Origin: Sulfuritalea hydrogenivorans sk43H
Lineage (GTDB): Bacteria > Pseudomonadota > Gammaproteobacteria > Burkholderiales > Rhodocyclaceae
DNA: 64,000 nt
Reading direction: 5' to 3'
Assembly (NCBI RefSeq): GCF_000828635.1
Contig: NZ_AP012547.1
Location: 1,302,001 to 1,366,000, forward strand
The position numbers and the translations under genes are program-made. The notes beneath the pieces were generated by a model. That model had not been told where the DNA came from, ran no database searches, and saw only the letters and a program-made list of their open reading frames with translations. This document shows, piece by piece, positions 1-9,210 of this stretch; the first letter of the stretch is position 1; every line of letters starts with the position of its first letter.

Positions 1-1
1 C

Positions 2-853
2 AATGCGCTCTGCGTGATCGTGGATTTCAAGGGTCTGAAGGGCTTCAGCGGCGCCGAGGTGGTGGCCAATCTGCGCGATCGTTGGCCGCGCCTGAGTACG
101 CAACGCATCGTCTTTCCCGGCATGGAGCGCGGCGAGCTCTATCCCGAAGTCATGGCCCGGGCGCTGGAGGTTCCGGCCACGCGGGAAAAGCTGGCCGTGG
201 CCTTGAACGCTGTTGTTGGGTCGGCACGGGTGATAGGCCTCCCGGCAATCCTCGGTATGCATCGTCCCGACCACGTGCTGGCCGAGCTGGAGCGCCTCAC
301 GGGCCGCGAGATATTCGAAATCCCCACCATGCCGCCGTCCGTGCCAGGCATCCGCCTGCGCGAGCTGTTTCAGCAGGCCCTGCCGCAGCGGGGGGTGACC
401 CTGATTCCCCAGCAAAGGGTCACCTCGCTGAGCTTCGACGGCGATGGCGCGACCCTCGCCCTGAGCGACAGCTACGGCCCGATCCGCGTGCATGCGCAGG
501 CGGTCATCCTGGCCACCGGCCGTTTCCTCAGCGGCGGCCTCGAAGCGCATCCCGCGGGCATCCGCGAGCATTTGCTGGACCTGCCGGTGACGCAGCCGGC
601 AGGCAGAGTCGACTGGTACCGCGAACGCTACACCGACCCGCGCGGCCACGCTATCCACCGCGCCGGCATCGAAGTCGATGATTCATTCCGGCCCTTGACC
701 CGTGAGGGTCGCCGCTACGACGAGCGCCTGTTCGCCGCCGGGGTCATCCTCGCCCACCAGGACTGGATACGCAGCCGCAGCGGGGCGGGCATCGCCATCG
801 CCACGGCTTTCAAGGCGGTGGTGGAAGCGGAACGGTTCCTCGCAGGCCGCTGA
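2..853 (+). CDS. glpB: Anaerobic glycerol-3-phosphate dehydrogenase subunit B, 5'-truncated by window edge
   Basis: The frame is open from the first bases (codons N-A-L-C-V-I-V-D-F-K-G-L-K-G-F), so the N-terminal FAD-binding part lies outside the window; the GTG at 14 is internal. The visible 279+ residues match the GlpB subunit of the membrane-associated GlpABC enzyme, which oxidises glycerol-3-phosphate to dihydroxyacetone phosphate and passes electrons to quinone. Supporting stretches are IVDFKGLKGFSG, GLPAILGMHRP, VILATGRFLSGGL near the middle, and a C-terminal RSRSGAGIAIATAFKAV flavoprotein segment. It converges on the ugp importer operon, which supplies the same substrate. glpA and glpC are not visible; they may lie upstream of the window. 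The family call is firm; the full length is unknown. Confidence 0.85.
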   Translation, partial: NALCVIVDFKGLKGFSGAEVVANLRDRWPRLSTQRIVFPGMERGELYPEVMARALEVPATREKLAVALNAVVGSARVIGLPAILGMHRPDHVLAELERLTGREIFEIPTMPPSVPGIRLRELFQQALPQRGVTLIPQQRVTSLSFDGDGATLALSDSYGPIRVHAQAVILATGRFLSGGLEAHPAGIREHLLDLPVTQPAGRVDWYRERYTDPRGHAIHRAGIEVDDSFRPLTREGRRYDERLFAAGVILAHQDWIRSRSGAGIAIATAFKAVVEAERFLAGR

Positions 854-887
854 GGTCGCCCGTCATTCCGGGCAGGGCGCCCGCAAC

Positions 888-1898
888 TCAGTCCTCGATG
901 CGCAGTCCGCTCGCGGCGTCGAAGTGGTGTTCGTTTGCCCGGTCGTAGCGCAGCGCCAGCTTGCCGGTGTGCGCGGCAAAGGATTGATGCAGGCGGACTG
1001 CGACGCGCGTGCCGTTCGAGCCCCCGGCGAGGCGGCCATAGACCAGCGTATCGCTGCCGAGCGGCTCCAGCAAATCGACGTCCACCGTCAGCATCGCATC
1101 GCCCGGCGCGCAGGGTTCGAGGTGCTCCGGGCGGATGCCGAGCAGGATGTCCCTCCCGTTGCGCTGCTCGGGGATCAGGTTCATCGGCGGCGAACCGATG
1201 AAGCCGGCGACGAAGGTCGTGGCCGGTTTGGCATAGACATCGAGCGGCGCGCCGATCTGCTCGGCGCGGCCGGCGTTCATCACGATCATGCGCTGCGCCA
1301 TGGTCATGGCCTCGACCTGGTCGTGCGTGACATAGAGGCTGGTGGTCGCCAGCCGGCGGTGCAGCGCCTGCAGTTCGGCGCGCATCTGCACCCGCAGCTT
1401 GGCGTCGAGGTTCGACAGCGGTTCGTCGAAGAGGAACACCGCCGGCTCGCGCACGATGGCGCGGCCCATGGCGACGCGCTGGCGCTGGCCGCCGGAAAGT
1501 TCGCGCGGCTTGCGATCGAGGTAGGGGCCGAGTTCCAGGATCTCCGCCGCCCGTTTGACGTGGGCCTCGATGTCGGCCGAGGACATGCGGCGGATTTTGA
1601 GGCCATAGGCCATGTTCTGGCGCACCGACATGTGCGGGTAGAGCGCATAGTTCTGGAACACCATGGCGATGTTGCGATCCTTGGGTTCGAGGTCGTTGAC
1701 CACGCGCCCGTCGATCGCGATCTCGCCGGAGCTGATCGTTTCCAGCCCCGCCACCATGCGCAGCAGCGTCGACTTGCCACAGCCCGAAGGCCCGACCATC
1801 ACCACGAACTCGCCATCGGCGATGTCCACGTCGATGCCCTGGATCACCTTGACGGCGCCGAAGGACTTGTGAACCTTGCGGATCGATACGCTGGCCAT
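888..1898 (-). CDS. ugpC: sn-glycerol-3-phosphate ABC transporter, ATP-binding protein
   Basis: A 336-residue ATPase of the MalK/UgpC class that powers import of glycerol-3-phosphate and glycerophosphodiesters. Walker A (GPSGCGKST, about residues 37–45), the ABC signature [14 protein letters not shown], Walker B with [16 protein letters not shown], and the switch histidine (YVTHDQ) are all present. A C-terminal TOBE-like regulatory domain contains [11 protein letters not shown]. It is the last gene of the minus-strand ugpB-ugpA-ugpE-ugpC operon, 10 nt after ugpE. Substrate assignment rests on the whole operon and the adjacent glpB. A maltose-type or other sugar-phosphate specificity cannot be excluded from the ATPase alone. 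Confidence 0.88.
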   Translation of the reverse strand: MASVSIRKVHKSFGAVKVIQGIDVDIADGEFVVMVGPSGCGKSTLLRMVAGLETISSGEIAIDGRVVNDLEPKDRNIAMVFQNYALYPHMSVRQNMAYGLKIRRMSSADIEAHVKRAAEILELGPYLDRKPRELSGGQRQRVAMGRAIVREPAVFLFDEPLSNLDAKLRVQMRAELQALHRRLATTSLYVTHDQVEAMTMAQRMIVMNAGRAEQIGAPLDVYAKPATTFVAGFIGSPPMNLIPEQRNGRDILLGIRPEHLEPCAPGDAMLTVDVDLLEPLGSDTLVYGRLAGGSNGTRVAVRLHQSFAAHTGKLALRYDRANEHHFDAASGLRIED

Positions 1899-1908
1899 TA
1901 TCGCTTGC

Positions 1909-2757
1909 TCATTTTTCGGTTTCCACGAGTCCCTTGACGAACCACTTCTGCATCAGCAGAACCACCGCCGCCGGCGGCAGCATGGCCAGCATCGCGGTGG
2001 CCATGATCAGGTTCCACTCGTTGGCCGAGTCTCCGCCGACGATCATGCGCTTGATGCCGATCACCACCGTGTACATCGATTCGTCACTGGTGATCAAGAG
2101 CGGCCACAGGTATTGGTTCCAGCCGTAGATGAACTGGATGACGAACAGTGCCGCCATGGTGGTCTTCGACAGCGGCACCACCACGTCCCAGAAGAAGCGC
2201 ATCGGTCCGGCGCCGTCGATGCGCGCTGCCTCGGCCAGTTCGTCCGGAATCGTCATGAAGAACTGGCGGAAGAGGAAGGTGGCGGTTGCCGAGGCGATCA
2301 GCGGCAGCGTCAGGCCGGCATAGGTATTGAGCAGGCCGAGGTCGGCCATCACCTTGAAGGTCGGGATGATGCGCACCTCGACCGGCAGCATCAGGGTGAC
2401 GAAGATCATCCAGAAAAAGAAATTGCGCAGCGGGAAGCGGAAATAGACGATGGCGAAGGACGAGAGGATCGAGATGGCGGTCTTGCCCAGCGGCACCGCG
2501 AGCGCCATCACCGTGCTGTTGAGCAGCATGTCCAGCACCGCCGCCTTCGATCCGGTGGTCGATCCGGCGAACAGCACCTGGGAATAGTTGTCGATGAAAT
2601 GGCTGCCCGGCAGCAGCGGCATCGGCACCGACATGATCTCTTCGAGCGACAGCGTGGACGCGACGAAGGTCACGTAGAGCGGAAAGGCGATCAATACCGC
2701 GCCGACGATCAGGACGGCGTGCGTGATGAAGTCGAGCAACGGCCGTTTCTCTACCAT
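1909..2757 (-). CDS. ugpE: sn-glycerol-3-phosphate ABC transporter, permease UgpE
   Basis: A 282-residue inner-membrane permease, close to the 281 residues of the E. coli protein. Six hydrophobic segments are visible, from the N-terminal [19 protein letters not shown] to the C-terminal [19 protein letters not shown]. The EAA loop typical of MalG-type permeases appears as [21 protein letters not shown], the docking site for UgpC. It pairs with UgpA to form the channel. It lies 10 nt after ugpA and 10 nt before ugpC, consistent with one transcript. Confidence 0.9.
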   Translation of the reverse strand: MVEKRPLLDFITHAVLIVGAVLIAFPLYVTFVASTLSLEEIMSVPMPLLPGSHFIDNYSQVLFAGSTTGSKAAVLDMLLNSTVMALAVPLGKTAISILSSFAIVYFRFPLRNFFFWMIFVTLMLPVEVRIIPTFKVMADLGLLNTYAGLTLPLIASATATFLFRQFFMTIPDELAEAARIDGAGPMRFFWDVVVPLSKTTMAALFVIQFIYGWNQYLWPLLITSDESMYTVVIGIKRMIVGGDSANEWNLIMATAMLAMLPPAAVVLLMQKWFVKGLVETEK

Positions 2758-2767
2758 GGGGCGCCCA

Positions 2768-3655
2768 TCAGTACTGCACCTTGCGCTCGATGAAGCGGAA
2801 CTGGATCACTGTCAGCGCGATGACGATGATCATCAGGATCACCGATTGCGCCGAGGAGCCGCCGATGTCGGCCGACTTCACGCCGTCGTGGTACACCTTG
2901 TACACCAGGATCTGGGTTGCCTGCGCCGGCCCGCCTTGCGTGGTCGCGTCGATCACGCCGAAGGTTTCGAAAAACGCGTAGACGATGTTGACCACCAGCA
3001 GGAAGAATGCGGTCGGCGACAGCAGCGGCAGCACGATGGTCCAGAAACGCCGCGCCGGCCCCGCTCCGTCGATCGCCGCCGCCTCGATCAGCGACTTCGG
3101 AATCGACTGCAGCCCGGCGAGGAAGAACAGGAAGTTGTAGCTGATCTGCTTCCACACCGATGCGATGATGATCAGCAGCATCGCCTGGTCGCCCTTGATG
3201 ATCCAGTTCCAGTCGACGCCCATGCCTTTCAGCATGTAGGTGACGATGCCGATCGACGGCGCGAAGAGGAAGGCCCACAGCACGCCGGCTACCGCGGCCG
3301 CGACGGCGTAGGGCCAGATCAGGACCGTCTTGTAGAGCAGCGCGACCGAGCCGCGCACCACGCGGTCGGCCATTACCGCGAGCAGCAGCGAGATCACTAT
3401 GCCGAGGCCGGCCACTGCGACGCTGAACACGGCCGTGGTCTTGAACGACTCCAGATAGTGGGGATCCCTGAACAGCGTCGTGAAGTTGTCTAAGCCGACG
3501 AATTCGCTGTGCAGGCCGAACGCGTCCTGCAACTGGAAGGAATACCAGACGGCCTGTCCCGCCGGCCAGAAGAAGAAAATGATGGTGATGGCGAGCTGCG
3601 GCGCCAGCAGAACATAGGGCAGCCACGCCGAGCGGAAGACTACGCGCTTTTCCAT
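2768..3655 (-). CDS. ugpA: sn-glycerol-3-phosphate ABC transporter, permease UgpA
   Basis: The frame is open further upstream, but the start is placed at the ATG at 3655, giving [19 protein letters not shown] and 295 residues, the same length as E. coli UgpA. The extra upstream residues would overlap ugpB and are not membrane-like. The protein has the MalF-type permease layout: about six membrane segments and an EAA loop ([24 protein letters not shown]). It forms the translocation pore with UgpE. The gene sits between ugpB (22 nt away) and ugpE. Confidence 0.9.
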   Translation of the reverse strand: MEKRVVFRSAWLPYVLLAPQLAITIIFFFWPAGQAVWYSFQLQDAFGLHSEFVGLDNFTTLFRDPHYLESFKTTAVFSVAVAGLGIVISLLLAVMADRVVRGSVALLYKTVLIWPYAVAAAVAGVLWAFLFAPSIGIVTYMLKGMGVDWNWIIKGDQAMLLIIIASVWKQISYNFLFFLAGLQSIPKSLIEAAAIDGAGPARRFWTIVLPLLSPTAFFLLVVNIVYAFFETFGVIDATTQGGPAQATQILVYKVYHDGVKSADIGGSSAQSVILMIIVIALTVIQFRFIERKVQY

Positions 3656-3677
3656 TCGGCGTGCCTGACGGCCGAGC

Positions 3678-4988
3678 TTACTTGTTCGCCGCCTGGAACT
3701 TGCGCAGTATCTCGTTGCCCCGCTTGACCGCATCGTTCAATGCGGTCTGGGCGTCCTTCTTGCCCGCGAACACGGCTTCCATCTCCTCCTCGATCACTTC
3801 GCGGCCCTGCACGTAGTTGCCGAAACGCAGGCCTTTGGAGTTCTCTGTCGGCGTATTCAAGGTCAGTTGCTTGACGGCCGTGTCCCGCCCCGGGTTCTTG
3901 TCGTAGAACCCTGACTTGCGCGTCAGTTCATAGGCGGCCAGGGTGATCGGCACATAACCCGTGGTGGTATGCCATCCCATCTGGATATCGGGTTGCGAGA
4001 GGAAGGCCATGAACTTCGCCACGCCCTTGTACTCGTCGGGCTTCTTGCCGCCCATCACCCACAGCGAAGCGCCACCGATGATCGAGTTCTGCGGCGCGCC
4101 TTTCACATCGTCGTGGTACGGCAGGAAGCTCAGTTCCCAGTCCGTCTTGCCCGCCTTGATGGTGCCTGCCAGCGCGCCAGCGCTGATGGTTGCCATCGCG
4201 CACTCCCCGGACTGGAACTTGGAGTCCGCCTGGTTGGTGCGCCCGGCGTAAGTGAACAGGCCTTTCTTCACCATGTCGCCAAGCATTGCCACATGGCGCA
4301 CGTGCAGTGGCGAGTTGATCTTGAACTCGGTGTCGACACCGCCCATGCCGTTCTGCCTGGTGCCGATCGGCACGTTGTGCCAGGCGCTGAAGTTCTCGAT
4401 GTGAACCCAGGACGGCCAGCCGGAGGTATATACGCAGTCCTGCCCGGCAGCCTTCAGCTTCTCCGCTACTGCGATCAACTCCTTCCAGGTTTTGGGCGGC
4501 ACCGGCGGCAGGCCGGCCGCCTTGAACTTGTTCCGGTCGATGTAGAAAAGCGCGGTCGAACTGTTGAAGGGGAGGGACAGCATGTTGCCCTTGATGTCCG
4601 AGTAGTAGCCCGCCACGGTAGGCAGGTAGGCCTTCGGATCGAAGGGCTCCTTGGCGTCCGCCATCAGCTTGGCCACCGGCACGATCGCGCCCTTGGCCGC
4701 CATCATGGTGGCGGTGCCGACCTCGAACACCTGCAGCATGTGCGGTGCGTTGCCGGCGCGGAACGCGGCGATCGCGGCCGTCATCGACTCGGGGTACTGC
4801 CCCTTGTAAACGGGGACGACCTTGTAGTCCTTCTGGCTTTCGTTGAACTTGGTGGCAAGTCCGTTGAGCGCCTCGCCGAGCGCGCCGCCCATCGAGTGCC
4901 ACCACTGGATTTCGGTCACTGCATGGGCGGCGGGGGCGGCGAGGGCGCCGGCGGTGAACAATGCGACGGCGAGTGTCTTGAGTTTCAT
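3678..4988 (-). CDS. ugpB: sn-glycerol-3-phosphate ABC transporter, periplasmic binding protein
   Basis: A 436-residue extracellular solute-binding protein (family 1). The N-terminus [23 protein letters not shown] is a clear Sec signal peptide cleaved after AHA. The mature start [11 protein letters not shown] and the segment [22 protein letters not shown] are characteristic of UgpB. It captures glycerol-3-phosphate in the periplasm and delivers it to UgpAE. It is the first gene of the operon, with a strong ribosome-binding site (AGGAGG) just before the ATG at 4988. A short palindrome lies upstream at 5022–5035. Confidence 0.9.
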   Translation of the reverse strand: MKLKTLAVALFTAGALAAPAAHAVTEIQWWHSMGGALGEALNGLATKFNESQKDYKVVPVYKGQYPESMTAAIAAFRAGNAPHMLQVFEVGTATMMAAKGAIVPVAKLMADAKEPFDPKAYLPTVAGYYSDIKGNMLSLPFNSSTALFYIDRNKFKAAGLPPVPPKTWKELIAVAEKLKAAGQDCVYTSGWPSWVHIENFSAWHNVPIGTRQNGMGGVDTEFKINSPLHVRHVAMLGDMVKKGLFTYAGRTNQADSKFQSGECAMATISAGALAGTIKAGKTDWELSFLPYHDDVKGAPQNSIIGGASLWVMGGKKPDEYKGVAKFMAFLSQPDIQMGWHTTTGYVPITLAAYELTRKSGFYDKNPGRDTAVKQLTLNTPTENSKGLRFGNYVQGREVIEEEMEAVFAGKKDAQTALNDAVKRGNEILRKFQAANK

Positions 4989-5021
4989 GGTGACCTCCTC
5001 TGGGTACGGCGGCTTCTGAAG

Positions 5022-5035
5022 ATATCGAGAGATAT
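5022..5035. promoter_or_regulatory. Short palindrome upstream of ugpB
   Basis: ATATC-GAGA-GATAT, a 5-bp inverted repeat with a 4-nt spacer in an AT-rich patch 33–47 nt before the ugpB start. It could be an operator for the ugp operon. No regulator gene is linked to it, so this is only a suggestion. Confidence 0.25.
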
Positions 5036-5229
5036 TTTTATGAGTATAGCTTGAATGACTGGAACGATTTCAAGCCCGGTTCACATGGAAACGCCATCGC
5101 TTTCACGGCGAATCGCTTGAGACACCGCGCCTCTCGTCGTGGATATCCGCAATTGTCGCGTGGCGGAGAGGGGGGTAGTATCAGTATCGGCGTCCCTGCA
5201 TTTTCCACGAGGTTGGGAGAACTTTCATC

Positions 5230-6885
5230 ATGAAGACTCACCAGGATTCGATGCCGCACGGGACCAAGCTGTTGCATGACCCGCTGCGCAACAAGGGCAC
5301 GGCCTTTACCGAGGCCGAGCGCGACGCGCTGGGATTGCGTGGCCTGCTGCCGCCGCACATCCACACCCAGGAAGAACAGATGGCGCGGGTTCTCGAAAAC
5401 TTGCGCCAGATCGACGATCCGCTTCAGAAGTACGTCGCGCTCGCCGCCCTGCACGACCGCAACGAGGCGCTGTTTTTCCGCGTGGTGTGCGACAACGTCG
5501 ATGAAATCATGCCGCTGATCTATACGCCGACGGTGGGTCTGGCTTGCCAGCGCTATGGCCACATCTTCCAGCGGCCGCGCGGCATGTTCATCAGCGTCAA
5601 TGATCGCGGCCGCGTCGCCGAGATCCTGCGCAACTGGCCGCTCAAGGCCGGCATCATCGTCGTCACCGACGGCGAACGCATCCTCGGCCTGGGCGACCAG
5701 GGCGCCAACGGCATGGGCATTCCGGTCGGCAAGCTGTCGCTGTATACGGCCTGTGCCGGCGTCGAGCCGTCGCTGTGCCTGCCGGTCACCCTGGACATGG
5801 GCACCAACAACGAAACCCTGCTTGCCGACCCCTACTACGTCGGCCTGCGCCGCCACCGCGTGACCGGACCCGACTACGACGAACTGATCGACGAGTTCAT
5901 CACCGCGGCGCGCGAGGTGTTTCCCGACGTCATCATCCAGTTCGAGGATTTCGCCAATCACAACGCCTTCCGCCTGCTGGAAAAGTATCGTGACCGCATC
6001 TGCACCTTCAACGACGACATCCAGGGCACGGCCGCCGTCGCGCTGGCCGGCGTGCTGTCGGCGTTGCGTGTCAAGGGCACCCGGCTTGCCGACGAGAAAT
6101 TCCTCTTCCTCGGCGCCGGCGAGGCGGCCACCGGCATCGCCGACCTGATCGTGGCGGCGATGGTGGCCGAAGGCATCGACGTGGCCGAGGCGCGCAAGCA
6201 TTGCTGGCTGGTCGACTCGAAGGGGCTGGTGGTCAGGTCGCGCGAGGGCCTGGCGGCGCAGAAGCTGCCGTACGCCCACGAGCACGCCCCGGTTGCGGAT
6301 TTCCCCTCGGCGCTTAAGGTGCTGAAACCCACGGGCATCATCGGCGTCGCGGCGGTGGGCGGCACCTTCACCCCGGAGGTGCTGCGCGCGATGGCCGACA
6401 ACAACCCGCGCCCGATCGTGTTCGCGCTGTCGAACCCCACCTCGAAGGCCGAATGCACGGCGGAGCAGGCCTACCAGGGCACCGACGGGCGCGCCCTGTT
6501 CGCCAGCGGCAGCCCGTTCGGGCCCGTGCAGTTTGGCGGCAAGACACTGGTGCCGCGCCAGGGCAACAACTGCTACATCTTTCCCGGCGTCGGGCTCGGC
6601 GCAATCGCCTGCGGCGCCACGCGCATCAGCGACGAGATGTTCCTCGCCGCGGCCCGCACCGCCGCAGACGAGGTCACGGCGGCGGACCTGGAGCAGGGCA
6701 GCCTGCTGCCTTCGCTGTCGAGCATCCGCGCCGTGTCCGTGCGCATCGCCGTCGCGGTCGCCGAGGTGGCCTGGCGGCGCGGGCTCGCCGCCAGGCCGCG
6801 GCCCGACGATCCGCTCGCGCTGGTGCAGTCGCATGTGTACGATCCGCACTACCGGACTTACGCCGAGCGCGCGCCGGCCGCTTGA
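5230..6885 (+). CDS. maeA: NAD-dependent malic enzyme (oxaloacetate-decarboxylating)
   Basis: A 551-residue malic enzyme that converts malate to pyruvate and CO2 with reduction of NAD. Family signatures include the N-terminal GTAFTEAERDALGLRGLLPP, YTPTVGLACQRYG, the metal-binding region QFEDFANHNAFRLLEKYRD, TFNDDIQGTAAVALAG, the dinucleotide-binding FLGAGEAATGIADL and the late IVFALSNPTSKAECTAEQA. The length fits the large NAD-linked MaeA/SfcA class (E. coli 565 residues) and not the longer MaeB fused to a phosphotransacetylase domain. The start is supported by GGGAG upstream. It stands alone on the + strand and is divergent from ugpB. Confidence 0.93.
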   Translation: MKTHQDSMPHGTKLLHDPLRNKGTAFTEAERDALGLRGLLPPHIHTQEEQMARVLENLRQIDDPLQKYVALAALHDRNEALFFRVVCDNVDEIMPLIYTPTVGLACQRYGHIFQRPRGMFISVNDRGRVAEILRNWPLKAGIIVVTDGERILGLGDQGANGMGIPVGKLSLYTACAGVEPSLCLPVTLDMGTNNETLLADPYYVGLRRHRVTGPDYDELIDEFITAAREVFPDVIIQFEDFANHNAFRLLEKYRDRICTFNDDIQGTAAVALAGVLSALRVKGTRLADEKFLFLGAGEAATGIADLIVAAMVAEGIDVAEARKHCWLVDSKGLVVRSREGLAAQKLPYAHEHAPVADFPSALKVLKPTGIIGVAAVGGTFTPEVLRAMADNNPRPIVFALSNPTSKAECTAEQAYQGTDGRALFASGSPFGPVQFGGKTLVPRQGNNCYIFPGVGLGAIACGATRISDEMFLAAARTAADEVTAADLEQGSLLPSLSSIRAVSVRIAVAVAEVAWRRGLAARPRPDDPLALVQSHVYDPHYRTYAERAPAA

Positions 6886-6945
6886 GCTATTTGCGCGAGG
6901 GGATATAGTGGCGCCGTGTGCGTGCCTTGCGAAGATGGAGCATCG

Positions 6946-7578
6946 ATGATGGATCTGGCTAATCTGCCGCTTGACCTTGCCGGCTTGCTGGCGCTGGCTG
7001 CCGGGCTCGGCTGGGCCTCCGGCCTGCGCCTGTACACGACACTGTTCGTCATCGGCATCGCCGGCAAACTGGGCTGGGTCGTACTGCCGGATGGCCTGCG
7101 CCTGCTGGAACACCCCTGGGTGCTGGGCGCCGCCGGCCTGATGCTGCTGCTCGAATTCTTCGCCGACAAGATTCCGCTGCTCGATTCGCTGTGGGACACG
7201 GTGCACACCTTCATCCGCATCCCCGCCGGCGCGGCGCTGGCGGCGTTGGTCTTCGGTGGCCAGGGCATCGAATGGCAGGCCGCGATGGCGATCCTCGGCG
7301 GCACGCTGGCCGCCGGCACCCACTTCACCAAGGCCGGCGCGCGCGCCATGATCAACGCCTCGCCCGAGCCCTTCACCAACCTGGCCGCCTCCTTCGGCGA
7401 GGATGTCGTGGTCCTCACCGGCCTGTGGCTGATGTTCGCCCATCCGTGGCTGATGCTGGCCCTGCTGCTGCTGCTGGCGGCGTTGATCGTCTGGCTGCTG
7501 CCCAAGCTCTGGCGCGGCATTGCCGGGGTCGTGCGCGGCTTGTCCCTGCCGCGCTTTCCGGCCAGGCTTTCGGGATGA
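6946..7578 (+). CDS. DUF4126 family membrane protein
   Basis: A 210-residue integral membrane protein of unknown function. The start is set at the ATG at 6946 (MMDLANLPLDLAGLLALAAG) because GGAG lies just upstream; an alternative GTG at 6916 lacks such a site. About five hydrophobic segments are seen. Conserved-looking stretches are GWASGLRLYTTLFVIGIAG, EFFADKIPLLDSLWDTVHTFIRIP and THFTKAGARAMINASPEP, which match the DUF4126 family. It lies 60 nt after maeA and 36 nt before the haem A synthase-like gene, so a loose operon is possible. Confidence 0.75.
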   Translation: MMDLANLPLDLAGLLALAAGLGWASGLRLYTTLFVIGIAGKLGWVVLPDGLRLLEHPWVLGAAGLMLLLEFFADKIPLLDSLWDTVHTFIRIPAGAALAALVFGGQGIEWQAAMAILGGTLAAGTHFTKAGARAMINASPEPFTNLAASFGEDVVVLTGLWLMFAHPWLMLALLLLLAALIVWLLPKLWRGIAGVVRGLSLPRFPARLSG

Positions 7579-7614
7579 CGCCTGCCCGCCTGCCGGGACT
7601 CGACTGATCCGGCC

Positions 7615-8553
7615 ATGGAGAGACACAGCGAACGTCTGGAACGCATCAGGAAGCTGGCATGGCTGCTGACGGTCCTGTCCTTCCTGGTGGTGCTGGTCAG
7701 CGCGTACATCCGCCTGAGCGGCGCCGGCCTGGGCTGCACCGGCTGGCCCGACTGCTACGGGCAATTGCTGACCGCGGGCGGCACTACCCACACCGGCGCG
7801 GTGCGCATCCTGCATCGCAGCGTCGCCTCGCTTTCGCTGCTGCTGGGCTTTTATCTCGCCTGGCAATGCCTGCGCCCGCAACCGGTGCAGCCGCTGGCGC
7901 GCCATGCCACCCTGCTGCTGGTGCTGATGATCGTGCTGGCGCTGGTCGGCGTGTGGGGCGCCGATCCGCATCGGGCATGGACCAGCTTCTTCAACATGCT
8001 CGGCGGCGTCGGCCTGGTGACGCTGTCCTGGCGCATGGTCGTGGCAGCCGGGCCCGCAGCGCCCGGCCCCGCGCCCGCGCGCTCCACCGCCGTGCTGCAT
8101 GCGGGCCTGATCGCGCTGGGGCTGGCGATTGCGCTGGGCGCCCTGATCGGCGCCCGCTTCGCGGCCACGGCCTGCATGACGACGCCATCATGCGCCGGCA
8201 GCTGGTGGCCGGCGGCCGAGGGCTGGGGCGCGCTCAATCCCTTCGCCCGAGTGGCGGCTCCGGCCATGCCCGGCGATGCCGGCGGCGTCGCCTTGCACCT
8301 GCTGCACCGTTACTGCGCGGTCTCCGCCGTATTGTTGCTCGGCATCGCCGGGCTGCGGGCGCAGGCGGCGGAGGCAACGCGGGGCATCGGCAAATGGCTG
8401 CTGGTGCTGGTGGTGCTGGAATTCGCGCTGGGCGGCCTGACCGTGGTCAGTGGCTTCAGCCTGTGGCTGGCGGTCGGCCACAGCGTTGGTGCCGCGGCGC
8501 TGCTGGCGGTCGGCGCGCAGTTGATGGCGCGCTCGCGGGTCGCCGCCGCGTAG
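7615..8553 (+). CDS. ctaA: COX15/CtaA-family haem A synthase-like protein
   Basis: A 312-residue polytopic membrane protein. The N-terminal signature RLSGAGLGCTGWPDCYG and the HR pair in ILHRSVASLSLLLGF are typical of CtaA/COX15, which oxidises a methyl group of haem O to make haem A for cytochrome oxidases. A second half-repeat with HLLHRYCAVSAVLLLG supplies a further His pair, giving the expected two-fold four-helix arrangement. There are about eight hydrophobic segments. No cox genes are adjacent. A copy of the dispersed repeat begins 27 nt after its stop. The family call is good; activity on haem O is inferred. Confidence 0.8.
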   Translation: MERHSERLERIRKLAWLLTVLSFLVVLVSAYIRLSGAGLGCTGWPDCYGQLLTAGGTTHTGAVRILHRSVASLSLLLGFYLAWQCLRPQPVQPLARHATLLLVLMIVLALVGVWGADPHRAWTSFFNMLGGVGLVTLSWRMVVAAGPAAPGPAPARSTAVLHAGLIALGLAIALGALIGARFAATACMTTPSCAGSWWPAAEGWGALNPFARVAAPAMPGDAGGVALHLLHRYCAVSAVLLLGIAGLRAQAAEATRGIGKWLLVLVVLEFALGGLTVVSGFSLWLAVGHSVGAAALLAVGAQLMARSRVAAA

Positions 8554-8580
8554 TTTGAAAATCGCCGGACGGCACGTGCC

Positions 8581-8607
8581 GCCGTAGCGCCGGCGCCGAC
8601 TCCCGGG
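8581..8607 (+). repeat. Dispersed short repeat, copy A (intergenic)
   Basis: This copy begins GCCGTAGCGCC and ends GGCGCCGACTCCC. It belongs to the short-form dispersed repeat family seen at more than ten places in the window (consensus begins GCCGTATCGCC and ends AGCGCCGACTTT). It lies 27 nt after the ctaA stop. Confidence 0.6.
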
Positions 8608-8773
8608 ATTGTCCGCGCGTGCTTCCCGCGCCATGCGCACACGGCCGCCGAATTTGCCGAGATAGAGGCGAAAGCCACCGTGTTCTTGGCCTTTCGCGCC
8701 GGCGCCACTGCCCTGATGATGACTCATCCTGTCGATCGTCGATCGGCCCGATACGGCAACAATGGAGGACATC

Positions 8774-8929
8774 ATGATCGTTCGTCGCCGCACCTGGTTC
8801 TACCGCCTGGCCGGGCAACGCTTTGCCCATGTCATCACCTTCGAGAATCCGATCACCGCCGCGAAAGTCAAGGAAGCACTGGGCCGCACGATCGGCATGC
8901 CCGTCGAACTCTGGGGGCGTTCGACCTAG
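8774..8929 (+). CDS. Small hypothetical protein (51 aa)
   Basis: ATG at 8774 preceded by GGAGG with 5-nt spacing; stop TAG at 8927–8929. The product starts MIVRRRTWFYRLAGQRFAH and ends GMPVELWGRST. It is basic at the N-terminus, without a signal peptide or membrane segment. The textbook ribosome-binding site and the coding-like third-position GC argue that it is real. It lies in the + strand group with the next two genes (lipoprotein, metzincin-like protein). No function recognised. Confidence 0.6.
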   Translation: MIVRRRTWFYRLAGQRFAHVITFENPITAAKVKEALGRTIGMPVELWGRST

Positions 8930-8973
8930 CCCGCCGGGTTGCCGGCCGCTGCCGCCCCAGGCAAGGAGCCGTT

Positions 8974-9210
8974 GTGAGAACCATCGTTGCCCTGTTGATA
9001 CTGGCCGGATGCGGACCAAGCCCCGACTCGGTGATGTGGGGCTGCCAGCTCGATGTGCAAAAGGGCAATGCCGGCAAGTCGGGCGAGGCGCTGGCGGAAA
9101 AAATCCGCGACATCGACGCCTGCATGGAAGCCCGCGGCTATCGTCGCGACCGCGACAATCGCGCCTGCCAGTCCGGCGAGGCGAAGTCGTCATGCTATCT
9201 GCGCCGATAA
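8974..9210 (+). CDS. Small putative lipoprotein (78 aa)
   Basis: Starts at GTG 8974 with AAGGAG five nt upstream. The N-terminus MRTIVALLILAGCGPSPDSV carries a lipobox (L-A-G-C), so it is probably exported and lipidated at Cys13. The mature part is short and polar with four more cysteines (WGCQLD, DACMEARGY, NRACQSG, SSCYLRR), which could form disulphides. Its 3' end overlaps the ATG at 9192 of the next gene by 19 nt, suggesting translational coupling. No family recognised. Confidence 0.6.
   Translation: MRTIVALLILAGCGPSPDSVMWGCQLDVQKGNAGKSGEALAEKIRDIDACMEARGYRRDRDNRACQSGEAKSSCYLRR

Noticed and set aside
2723-3493. Plus-strand open frames over the ugp operon
   Set aside because: His/Asp/Arg-rich shadow of ugpA and ugpE, with no ribosome-binding site or recognisable fold.
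5038-8100. A 1020-codon minus-strand open frame
   Set aside because: It runs opposite to maeA, the DUF4258-unrelated DUF4126 gene and ctaA, and its residues are low-complexity His/Arg/Gln-rich, typical of antisense frames in GC-rich DNA.
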